Source: Prorocentrum cordatum (taxonomy: Eukaryota > Sar > Dinophyceae > Prorocentrales > Prorocentraceae). Taken from it: a DNA stretch of 64,000 nucleotides. Shown here piece after piece: positions 40,884-51,010 of the stretch. The translations under genes and the position numbers were made by a program. Positions within the stretch are counted from its first letter, which is position 1. Every line of letters starts with the position of its first letter. The stretch covers positions 1,012,593 to 1,076,592 of the forward strand of contig CAUYUJ010014771.1 in the NCBI GenBank assembly GCA_963575745.1. The letters are read 5' to 3'. The notes under the pieces are model-generated. The model made no database searches. It saw nothing but the letters and a program-made list of their open reading frames with translations, and was not told where the DNA came from.

Positions 40884-43800
40884 TCGCGTACTACTCGGTG
40901 AGTGGCTGCGCGATCTCACGGAGGAGGGCGTGGAGCCGCATCCGGGTCCTGGCAACGACTTCCTGGCGCAGGTCCGCGCCCTGGTTGACGCTCATGCGGC
41001 GGCTGGCCAGGAGGCTCGATGGAGAAGTCGCCCACCCGAGACCCTTCCTGAGGTCCAGCGCGACCTTGCGGAGCGCATTCTGCACCTGGAGGTCGCGCTG
41101 GGGGAGCGGTCGTGCCCTCCCACTCCTGTGGCGCCGCCCAGCGACTATGCGAGCGCCGCCGACGACCTGGAGGAGGATCAGGAGAGGCAACGAGGAGGTG
41201 GTGGTGAGATGCGGCAGGATGAGCTGGAGAACTCCATCTTCGGATCAGCCCGGGGTAGCTCGCCAGCAAGCCCGCGTCCCGCGGACGGGCGCGACGGCTG
41301 GGTCTGGGAGGAGCGGCTCGAGATTGCGCCTCAGTCGCCGGTGGGCGCCCTCACTCTGCACCCAGCGCCCGGTGGCAACCCTGGGTGCCCTGGTTGCGGC
41401 TCCACGTTGAGGAGGGCGCGGCCTGAGCGAGGCAGCGCCTGTGCACGCTGCGGAGGTGGCTGGGGCCGCGGTGGCTGCGCGCTCAGGTGCGAGCCGTGCA
41501 ACGCGGCCGTCTGCCGGTCCTGCGCAGTGTCAGTGGAGGAGGTGGGGGCTGGTGGACGTACAGGTGCTATGGAGGAGCTTGTGGAGGACGCGGAGGTGGA
41601 GGACACGCAGGAGGCGGATCCAGCTGTTGCTGACGCAGTTCATCAGGTCCTCCACGCCGTCGGGGAGGCCATGTCCGTTCCTCCTCCAGATGCGGACCCC
41701 GCTGCTGTTCTCATTCGGCCCGTACGCGGAACAGGTACTACATGTGCCGTGCGGGATGCAACTGCGTATTTGTATCCGTATTCGTTTCTACAGCTGCCGG
41801 CTATGATTGCGACCGCTGCCACAATCACCGCCAGACCCGTGCACGCATGTGGAAGTGTGCTTCATGCGAGTCGATGTTTTGTCCCTCGTGCCGGAGACAG
41901 GGGCAGCTGGTCTCTCAGGGAGGTCCCGGTTCTGACGGTGTTGCTCCAACTTGCCAGCACGACTCTCCTAGCATTCCCGTCGGCGACTCTGGGCAGCACA
42001 ACTTCCACATGGGGCCGGTTCACGTGCTACCTCAACCAGCGCATCACGTGCCACCACCTGAAGTTCCAGTGCAGGACCGCACAGCCTGGGCTGGCCAAGG
42101 AGGGGATCATACTGAAGCATTTGTCGCACGTCTGCTTGAACTCCTGCGGGGCCTCCCGGCTGTGGCCCCTCTGTCCTCGCACCTGTTCATCCCCAAAGGC
42201 TTGGTGCTCAGGTACACCAGGGTCGCCACTTGTGCGCTGGATTGGTTCGTGTCCGAACTGCACCGTCCTGAGACAGATTTGGCGCGTGCTGAGTGCGCAT
42301 CGCTGTTTCTGCGCCATTTGGATTTCCTTGTTGCGCGTGACCTCCGGGATTCTGATGGAGCGCGCGGCCTCGGTGCCAGTCCGCCTCAGGATTCTTGTGG
42401 CGTTACGCCGATTATTCGACATAGGCTGCAGTTGTTGGAACGAGGAGAGTGGCATGAGGCGGTACTTGCTGCAGCAGCTGATGCTACGACGGCGGCCGCG
42501 CGAGCTGCTGAACGGCGCGTCGCCGCTGCTTCGGAGGACTCCGAACAGTTGCAGCGGAAGCAGTTCGAATCCAGCGTTTTCAAAGTTCTTCATGGGGATG
42601 TCCGGACAGGGCGGCGGATCTTAGCGAGCAGCGGCGTGCACCCCTCTTGCAATGATACCGTCGGCCTCATGCAGGGCAAGTTCATCACCGACCCGGCCAA
42701 CGACTCTATGGGGCACCGCCCTGGCTTGTCGCGCAAGGCCGCTCGGTGCAAGCCCCCAGTCGTGCAGCCGAAGACTGTCAGCGCGGTCGTATCGCGGACA
42801 GCTGATTGCAAGGCCTCCGGCACCAGTTCTTGGCGGAATTCGAGGTTGAAAAACATTGCCTCCGACCCCTCCGGCCTCGCGGCGTTGACGGGCTGGGCTC
42901 AGGCATGGGTCGCTGGCTCTGTGCCTGAAGTCATGGCTGCGCCGTGGAGGTCTGTCTTGGGAGTACCTCTCCGGAAAGGCGCCGACGGTGCAGACGTGAG
43001 GCCCATCATGATAGGGGAGGCTTTACTCTCGCTGCCTGGGGCGTGCTTGCAAGAGATTTCACAACGCAAGGTTACGAAGCTTCTGTCGGACACCCAGCTT
43101 GGCATAGGTGTACAAGCAGCTCCGGAGACCATGTTGAGCATTGGCAAAGCGCTGGCCGTGCTGTGCCCTGACGATGCATTGTGCGCTTTTGACATGCACA
43201 ACGCTTTCGGGGAGATCCCCAGGGCAGAGATCATGGAGGAGGTGCTCAAGGAGGTTCCGGAGATGGCGCCGTACTTGACCAACTTGTGGGGCCCGGCCGG
43301 CACGCCAGTCTACATTGCATCAGGCCCAGCCTCCTGGAGCTGCTTTTCAATGGTGGATGGTTGATTTCAGGGGCATACATTGTCATCTGCTGTTCTGCTT
43401 GGGCCTTCGCCGGGCTCTCCGGCGATTTCTCTAGGAGTACTCCGCGTCGGTCTGCGCTGCTGCCGGCGTGCCGGCGCACTACGAGTACACGGACGACATG
43501 TTGATGAAGTTAAAGCCGGACATGGCCGACACTTGGCTCCCGCTCCTCGTCCACGCCCTCGCCTCGGTGAACCTCCGCCTGAACCTTGCCAAGACCAAGG
43601 TCTGGGTACCGTCAGCTGCCGCCGGTCAGTTCCACCCGGTCCTGCGGCAGGCAGGCCTGCCGCAAGTCTTCGGCAGTTTGGAGCTGATGGGGGGCGCTCT
43701 CGATGGCCAGCACGCGGCGTCGATCGGGTGCTCAACGGCGCCGGCGGCGTCGACGAAACGGCTGGAGCAGGCGGAGGCCCTGGCGGAGACGCTCCAGCAG

Positions 43801-45254
43801 ATGCTTCGCACACCTCTGGAGAGGCCCTCTCATCGTGCTGTCTGGACGCTGCTAGACAAGGTCCTCAACAAGGCATTGGACTACGACGCCCGCATTCTTC
43901 ACCCGGAGTCCTTCTCCATTCTTGCGGAGCGATTGGACCGTGCCGTGTTGGACACATCTTGCAAAGCAGTGCGCGTGGACAGGCTCACGGTGGAGTAGGA
44001 ATCGTGCTTGAGGCTGTCAGCAAAACTCGGTGGGTGCGACCTGGTCAGCTGTGCTTCGAAAGCGTTGTTCTCCCACCTCGCCGGGGCGGTTCAGTACTTG
44101 CCTGCAGTGGCGCGGAGGCTCCTGGATCTCGGCTTTGAGGAGGATCGCGTCGCGGGGGTCGTGGACCTGGGCTGCGTTGCCCACTGCCTGGACGCTCTGG
44201 CCCAGCGCGGGGTGCACGTGCGGCCCGACGGCGAGGTGGTCACCGGGGCCCCGCCCGGGAGCAGCATGGCGCCATCTACGTTGCTCTGGGGCCAGGCTCG
44301 CAAGATACACGGGGCACTTCTGGAGGCGCTGCAGGGCACCTTGCACGAGACTCTTCGCGCCCGCTACTCCGGTTCGCAACGGAGTTCGGCGCGCCTGCCC
44401 AGCTGCGCCGACTCTGTGTCCAGCCAGTGGCTCACCGAGTTCCCGACGTCGTGGTGGCCGGAAATCACGGACGACAAATTCGTTATGGCAGTCAAGTTCA
44501 GGCTCGGCTTGCCTGTGCACCCGGCCGGCCTGCAGTGCATGCACGCGAAGGCCAAGGACCAGTCGGACCATTGCGGGAAGAACTTGGATATATATATGGC
44601 GACCGTGCCGTATGCTGCAATACTGGTCCGTATATTTCAATGCGGCATGGTTCGCTGAACGGCATCCTGGCGAGGGCGGGCCGCGACGCCGGGTACTCGG
44701 CGCTCCTGGAGCAGACGGTCCCCGAGTTCGGCCTGAAGAAGCGGCGCCGGGACGGCAGGGAGGCTCTGGAAGAAGCCATCTTGGACGTCGAGTTGTTCGG
44801 GCATCCGACGGCCCCAGAACGCCTTCTCGACGGCACGGTGCGCCACCCTGGGGCCAGCCACATCCTGCCGGCTGCTGCCGTAACGCCGGGTGCTGCCGCT
44901 GCCGAAGGGGTCCGCTGCAAGGAGGACCGGTACCCGGACACGGGCGGCAAGTCCGTGGTCCCTTGCGCAGCGGAGACGTGGGGCCGCATCGACGGCCGCC
45001 TGTCCTCCCTGCTGGACGAGCTCGCGGTCCTCGCGTCGCAGCGGCAGCGTGATCGCGGCGTTCTGCCCACACGCTGGGGGGCGCGCTGGCGGACGCTCAT
45101 CAGCGTCAGGCTGGCCATGGGCGTGGCGCGTGCGCTGCTGGACGCGGCGCCCGTCCAGTGCCGGCCTTGCGGCGCTGTGCGGAGCAGGGCCCCTGGGGCC
45201 CGGGCCGTGGGCCAGGCGGGCAGCGCTGGTGCGGCGGCGGCGCTTGGCGGGTAG
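40884..45254 (+). pseudogene. ORF2 of element D: zinc fingers, reverse transcriptase, endonuclease-like tail
   Basis: Near the start is EGVEPHPGPG (40924-40953), a variant of the 2A consensus D-V-E-x-N-P-G-P with His for Asn. Cys-rich modules: CPGCG...CARCGG...CEPC...CRSC (about 41389-41526), and CDRCHNHR...CASCESMFCPSC (about 41805-41895) in another frame. RT: DVRPIMIGEALL near 42995, motif A CAFDMHNAFGE near 43182-43215, motif B QGHTLSSAV near 43370 (shifted frame), motif C EYTDDMLMK at 43486-43512. The tail has FRLGLPVHPAGLQC, GDRAVCC and MRHGSLNGIL (44500-44660), the pattern of a zinc knuckle before a restriction-like endonuclease. A stop lies at 43996-43998, with shifts near 41740, 43365-43470 and 44590. 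Dead copy. Confidence 0.72.
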
Positions 45255-45324
45255 TCCCCCGCTCTCCCCCTCCTCCTCCGCTTCCTCCTGCCACGTGTGC
45301 TTTGTGGGATTCATGCCTATTGTT

Positions 45325-45327
<3 letters not shown>

Positions 45328-45376
<49 letters not shown>
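45328..45376 (+). repeat. (GA)n microsatellite at the 3' end of element D
   Basis: Uninterrupted GA run. Purine-rich sequence continues on its right to about 45510. Confidence 0.95.
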
Positions 45377-45381
<5 letters not shown>

Positions 45382-45509
45382 GGGGGACAGGATCATGTTC
45401 GAGGGATAGGAGGGGAAAGGACAGGAAGGAAACGAAAGGATTGGAGGAGGGATAGGAGGAAGGAGGAGGGAGGAGGGACAGGGCAGAGGAGGAGGAGGAG
45501 GACAGGGGC

Positions 45510-46600
45510 ACGTGCCCTTGAGTGCAGGGCGAGGGCACGGGACTGGAGCGCCGCAGCGACGAAGATGAAGATCGGCCAGTGGGCAAGCAGTCTGCCCTGA
45601 GCGTGTCGCCGCTCGACTCTGCTCGTGCGCGTTGGGCGAACGTTCGTATCTCGAGACTGGTCTCGTGCACTGGGGGGCCGTACTCCTGTACGTGGTCGGG
45701 CGCGTACGTTCCTTGTGGGCTCACTGCCCGCACAGTGCTGCCAGCCGTGGTTGCACTTCTCGCTGCTCGCAGGGCCCTCGTTGGCGCTGCTGCTTGGGAT
45801 TGGCCCTCGGATGGACAGGTGCACGGGGCGGTGTGACCTGTGCCGATGCCAGATCGGGAACACATCGCATCATTGGCGGCGTCGCAAGGCACTGCGGCCG
45901 GACAAGACATCGTCGCATGGCGGCACTCTACCGAGCCAGGCTGACGCATCATTCAAGATGGAATGTTCCGTCGCTGGCCCGCTAGCTGGGCGCGTGCAGG
46001 TTGGAAAGTCGAATCGAGATGACGGCAGTAATGCCCTTCCTGCTCGTTTTTCCCCGACCTTGCGGAGGGGGTCGCGTTTAGTGTTGTTCTGGGGGGTTTG
46101 GGGTGGCGGCTCCAAATCTGGCCGCCGCCACAGACGGAAGGCCTGCGGAAGACGGCCGCAAGACCTCTGATGATTTTTTGGCTACTTCATTGGGTTGTAG
46201 TCTGAGCACACAACGGCCAGAGATGCAGCAGCGAGCGAGACAGTGCGGGAGACAGGGAGAGGAGGAACAGGAAGGAACGAGAGAGACATGGGTGGTGTGA
46301 ACACAATAGAATTACACATGCACGCAAATTCGGCCCAGGTTACTTTCGCGACATATCAACATGCGCAAGAGGGCATGTGTGTCTGTACTCCTCCTGCACA
46401 CACGGGAAGCACCCGGGGTGCCGGAATCATTCGCACCACACCAGTAGAAATATGTGATTGTAGATACCGATGGGCCGAATAAAGGGTTAAGCATTGGTTG
46501 CCCATTTCGCTTTGGCACGAATAAGCAAGCGCACGAGACACACAAGAGAGGTAAGGATGCTTCCACAACAATCTGGACACAGCGACGTCGATAGCCTTCC
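45510..46600. other. Stretch without a supported gene; dispersed repeat copy at 46046-46220
   Basis: Overlapping ORFs on both strands here have no recognisable motif. 46046-46165 resembles 51336-51455 (both start 'ccccgaccttgcgga' and contain 'aaatctggcc' and 'cggaagacggc'). Confidence 0.4.
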
Positions 46601-47098
46601 ACGGGTACTAAAGGCACCGCAGTTCAAGAAGCAAAGACGCCATCGAACACTCTGGGTCGACAGCCAGACACCGATCCATGCATCGAGTGACCAAGCCAAT
46701 CACGCTGCCAATAGTTTCCTGGAGAGACCGATTCGTGTGCCAAGCCTGATAACGAGGGAAAGGGAGGGAGAGGGGGGCGGGAGCAGCAAGCAGATCGACA
46801 TTGCGGATGTGGGGGCGCAACTGGACACAACAATTCAACAGGACATCCAACCCAACAAACACAGCAGGGTCTTCAAACTTCAAATTGAAGCAAACATGTT
46901 GGGTCTTACTGGTGATGCGGGAATGCACGGCCCCAGTGTACGCAGACGAGAATTATTCTACGAATTCCTCGATCGGTGACTGAATTGCTCCCGTTTCCTC
47001 ATCATCATTGCCGTGCTTTGTCCAAAAACAAAGAACGCCGAACATGTCGTCCGTCCAGCGGCATATGACACTACGGACGTGCTGGACATGAGGGAGGC

Positions 47099-47308
47099 TC
47101 AACATCGCAGGGAGAAGGCATTTTTCCGTTCAAGGTAAGAGCAACCAGCGTTACAGACATCTGGCGAAAGATTACTGCCCTGGGTCATGGCTACCCCCGG
47201 TGCGAACAAGTCATGGCCAACATGAAGAAAGCCATGAGACAAATCCATTTGCACGATTCGCTTCGAATCTTGATGTACCGACGCCGGGTACCGTTCTATT
47301 CGTACCAC
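47099..47308 (-). pseudogene. Possible reverse transcriptase fragment (element E)
   Basis: The minus-strand frame contains GVAMTQGSNLSPDVCNAG, which fits motif B of reverse transcriptases (a hydrophobic-G-x-x-x-S-P pattern), and QMDLSHGFL before it. No YxDD box was found downstream. Weak support. Confidence 0.35.
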
Positions 47309-47572
47309 TCAGCAACGAGCCAATCTAATGCTTTCGAGATCAGGGCACGCGGGACATTCTTGCATTAATTCTCAATATCTCGTTTGAACGACACCATCGT
47401 AGGCGTGGAGCCTCGGTCAGTCCTCAATTGGCAGTCGAGATTGAAATAATGTGGAGACATGCGTGAATTTGATGGCACGACAGCATCGAGAAAATAGACC
47501 TCTCAAGCAATGCTTCGAATCAGAGCCAAGAGGCCTGGACTTCACAGCAAAAATCATTTTTTTGGCCACCTG

Positions 47573-48832
47573 TCAACACCTCCGAACACGTGACTGCACA
47601 AGCCTCACAGGTACGCCGGTGTAGCTACAGTGTGTTTGAAGCTCCTCAAACGCCGCGTGAATCACGGGCCACGGGGGGATTTTCTGGTCACGCCACGAAT
47701 CACGGCGAAAACGCTCACGAGTTCGAGTCTGCCATCTCTGGGGACCCATGATATCAACCGTGTTATTCCGCTCGTCGACCGGCGCAGCCACAGCGATGTC
47801 AAACAATGCACGACGCCACCATTGCGCATCGCACTGGCCCACGCCGAAACACCAGAAATTATTGTGGCGATGGTACTCCTTGGCCGTGAAAGCATGGAGG
47901 TCATTGAGATCCAGGCCAGCACAAGGAACCACGCGACTACATGAAGAAACAACATGATCAACAATGCTTTCCAACTTCCAGGTTAAAGCGTGATGAGACC
48001 ACGCGCAGGACGTTTCGTAATGGAAATTCTTGGGACTGCAACCAGCCAGAGCGGAGTCGGAGGCGAGACAACAAACATTACCGTTAGAAAACACACCCAC
48101 ACGCAACATGCTTTGCAACACACCACACGTGCACGGAAATTCATACCCGCCCAATTTGCGAGCCCAATGCTTCGAGTTAGCCAACGTCAGTTTAGGGCTG
48201 GGGGCTGAACACCGCTTCACCTGAAGAGTCGGAGAAATCCCTGCTACTAAGTGGGCAGTCATTTCTTGGTGAATCTCCTTCAGCAGCAGAGAAGGGAGAG
48301 GGAGGAGGATAATCGTAGGAGCACGAGTTTTCAGTGACACATGGTTGCGTAAAAATTTCTGGTCCAGAACTTGAAAACAACCATGCTGTGCAACACTTAA
48401 ATCACTTCCGCACAGGAGCCGGGGGAGGCGGTCGAGGAGGCGAGGGACCAAATATGGTTTATGATTGCAAGCCCATTTCAAAACATGATTGGAAGAACTA
48501 GTTTTCTTTCGAAACTCTCCGAGCCCATACACTGAAGCAGAGAGGCTCGGTTTTTGCAAAGAATGCGTTTCGAAGGTATTTTCTTCCGCCCACGTCTCGC
48601 TGTGGTGAATTCGACATCCGCGCAAATATGCGTCTGGATTGGCATACCTGACAACGTGGGGCTTGGACGAGGTAGCTAGAGGCTTCACAACATGTCGGGA
48701 ATCACTCGCATGCTCATATGCAATGCGAACATGCTTCCGCACGAAGGGAACATTCAGTTGAGGTGCAGGAACATATGGAATACTTGTCATTAAAGCGCAT
48801 TTCAAACCGTAAGAACTAGCAAGATGAATCAA
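47573..48832 (-). CDS. Unrecognised 419-residue ORF (element E)
   Basis: A long intact minus-strand ORF of ordinary composition. Visible features are a Cys-containing segment (FPCTCGVLQSMLRVGVF then NVCCLASDSALAGC, about residues 231-270), and a Trp/His-rich segment with NNFWCFGVGQCDAQWW near residue 330. A basic stretch (RTRERFRRDSWRDQKIPPW) lies near residue 375. It follows the gag-like remnant and precedes an RT-like fragment on the same strand, so it may be the N-terminal part of a polymerase ORF. No function is assigned. Confidence 0.45.
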   Translation of the reverse strand: MIHLASSYGLKCALMTSIPYVPAPQLNVPFVRKHVRIAYEHASDSRHVVKPLATSSKPHVVRYANPDAYLRGCRIHHSETWAEENTFETHSLQKPSLSASVYGLGEFRKKTSSSNHVLKWACNHKPYLVPRLLDRLPRLLCGSDLSVAQHGCFQVLDQKFLRNHVSLKTRAPTIILLPLPSLLLKEIHQEMTAHLVAGISPTLQVKRCSAPSPKLTLANSKHWARKLGGYEFPCTCGVLQSMLRVGVFSNGNVCCLASDSALAGCSPKNFHYETSCAWSHHALTWKLESIVDHVVSSCSRVVPCAGLDLNDLHAFTAKEYHRHNNFWCFGVGQCDAQWWRRALFDIAVAAPVDERNNTVDIMGPQRWQTRTRERFRRDSWRDQKIPPWPVIHAAFEELQTHCSYTGVPVRLVQSRVRRC

Positions 48833-48932
48833 AGGGACCTCGATTGCAATCGATTAAAATGCACACGCTGCTGCGAGCACAAGCATTCACTTTCCAATAC
48901 TCTGGCGCTAGCTGGACTAAGTTCAGTTTTCC

Positions 48933-49898
48933 TCACCTGCGGGCCCGCTCAGACAAGATCCTCGACCACTCCTGATATGCAGACAACGTAGCCAGACCTG
49001 AATGGCCAGCACGCTGGCGGCGACGAGGGCGGGGATAAGGGGTGTCGATCATGTGCACGGATGCTCCCTGCGGGTTCTTCAATTGCATATTATCCCGAAT
49101 GTCGGACCAGGAATGATGCAATATCTCGTTTTGGTCATCCCTTTTGATCTTGACGTTGAACTCCCCAGCATGCAACTCAGCACCGGTCACAGTGCCAGAC
49201 ACAGGAAAGTCGCCGACGGATTTGCTGACCGAGAAGCCAACAATGTCACGGGGCTCGACCCTCGGGGTGAGCGGCTGGGAATATGCGTCATCGTGCTTCT
49301 CGTGGCTGTATTCCTGGACCAACTCGCGGCGGGCAGAGTCATCAGGGCGGCGATCCTGATGCATTTGGCGGAATGTGTCATCGTTCCCTTTGCACTGAAG
49401 ATACTGCTAGGCGTTCTCGCCGGCAAAAATGTCCAGTTGCTCCATCACTGCCCAGACTCCGACGCCGAATTTGTTTGTCGTCGTCGACACCAAGGGGCAA
49501 CAACGGAGTGATCTCGTCAACCCGATTCTTGGACACATCCCATTCTTCATGGACGCGGAGAAAGCAGGGTACACAAAGTTCTACGCATCATCTCCTTGAG
49601 ACCGGGCGTGCTCGTGGCGATTGCGACAGCTTCGAACTTCTCTGGGTCATCATCGTGGAGTGGGAGGAACCTCCCGTGGCTGTCAGTGGTTGAGTCGCGC
49701 ATGTCGATCACCTGGCCTTCGAACATCCTCATGGAACCAGGGCGGGGCATCATCGATCCGGCTGCTCCCATCGGCGCCTGAAGGTCCGCCTCCGTAGTAT
49801 TGTTGTTGTTGTTGTTGTTGTTGTCCATATGGCATTGGCGGGCGAGGAGCAAAGGGATTCATGGCTAAAACTGTGGCATGTATATGAAGGGAGAGCAT
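48933..49898 (-). pseudogene. Gag-like ORF remnant with poly-Gln start (element E)
   Basis: The minus-strand frame begins near 49866 with MNPFAPRPPMPYG followed by a Gln run encoded by (GTT)n. It shifts frame near 49750 (SMRMFEGQVIDMRDS...DDDPEKFEAVAIA), shifts again near 49560 (KFGVGVWAVMEQLDIFAGENA), has one stop near 49410, and continues to 48933 (ELHAGEFNVKIKRDDQNEIL). Reading across the breaks gives a continuous protein of about 310 residues. A gag/ORF1 role is inferred from position only. Confidence 0.45.
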
Positions 49899-50019
49899 GC
49901 AATATCATATATGTGGTGATCAATGGATAGGAGCGAGCAAGGCCAGACCACTACCCAACAAAATTTGACGATTGTTTGACTACCTCACTGGGCTTTAGTC
50001 TGATCACACAACTGCCATG

Positions 50020-51010
50020 GATGGACCAAGACGGCCCACCTCCAAGACGGCCCTGAACCAGGCCCCAAGACGGCCTCCGAAGGCCAATTGGGCCAAGAGG
50101 TCTTATAGAGGCCCCTGGAGGCACCGAATAGGTCACCAAGAGAACCCAAGAGGCCCATGAGGCCCCGCAAGAGGCCCTGTTGAACTCTGGCAAAGGTTCC
50201 CCAGAAGCCCCCAGGAGGTTTGAAGAAGGCCTCAAGAGGCCTCCCGTTGTTCTTACTCCTCCTCTCCGCATCCTTCTCCTCCCTCTCCTCCTCCTGTCTC
50301 CTTATGTCCCCAGTGCCCCCCTAAGAGATCCCACAACTGCTGGAGGAACTGTTTCTTTTTTTTTGATCCGCGGGTCGAGAGCGAGCCTCTTCCAGTCGAA
50401 GCTAAGCGGGCCGCGCACAGCTTTAATTGACAGAGGGGGGAAGGCAGAAGAGGGGCCTCACGTCAAGGCCAAGAGAGGGCAAAGCCCCGGAATCAGGCGG
50501 TGCCGAAGGCGATGAGCATTCAAAGGAACGCTTTGTACAGGAACCCGGTGGCGAAGTACCGGAAGAAACAACATGTTGTGGTGGTGGTGCCGTCAGCGGT
50601 GCGTCATGTACACCAGCCTCAAGCGACCGCGGGAGAGGACGCACCACGTATCCAGGGGACGCCCGAGAGGACTGCTGGAGGAACACATCGTCCAATAGTT
50701 TGGCCAGATTTCGGCCCAACGTTTGAGCGCATGGGCGTTCCCGAAGGGCAGGGAGAATCCCCAAGAGGCAAACATATGCCCCTTCCTGTAGGGAGACATA
50801 CATGTTCAGCATGTTCGCATTTGGGTTCCAACAGCGTCGAAGAAGACCAACGAGGCCCCGAAGTTCGCCTCGAGACATCACAAGAGGCTCCCAAGAAAGC
50901 CTCCAGAAGGCCCAGATGGGCTCCATGATGGCCCACGACAGATCCAAGATGGCCCAAGAGGTCAAGAGAGCCCCAAGAGGGCCCAAGGACGCGAGAAAAG
51001 GCTCGGAGAG
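50020..51010. repeat. T1 units and a head module relative (minus)
   Basis: T1 units in plus orientation at 50020-50250 and 50870-51000. Between them, 50640-50780 is a reverse-strand relative of the head module ('ccaatagtttggccag', 'cccaacgtttgagcgcatgg'). The rest is unremarkable. Confidence 0.6.

Larger units (their letters stand above)
40255..45376 (+). mobile_element. Non-LTR retrotransposon element D (decayed)
   Basis: Order: ORF1 with a membrane segment, then ORF2 with a 2A-like peptide, two Cys-rich zinc-finger modules, a YxDD reverse transcriptase and a C-terminal Cys/His plus endonuclease-like region. No LTR or split direct repeats were found. The 3' end runs into a (GA)n tract (45330-45376), and a GA-rich run also lies just 5' (40235-40253). 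This suggests insertion in, or a tail of, GA repeats. ORF2 has several frameshifts and one stop. Confidence 0.7.
46169..50017 (-). mobile_element. Element E: decayed minus-strand retroelement-like unit between 51-bp direct repeats
   Basis: Two minus-strand coding remnants (49898-48933 and 48832-47573), followed by a possible RT fragment (47308-47099), are bracketed by similar 51-bp direct repeats. These lie at 46169-46219 and 49967-50017, each with 'ttagtctga.cacacaac' or a near variant. The order of a Gln-rich gag-like ORF, a large ORF and an RT-like piece suggests a retroelement, but the family is not recognised and the repeats could instead be an unrelated dispersed sequence. Confidence 0.4.
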
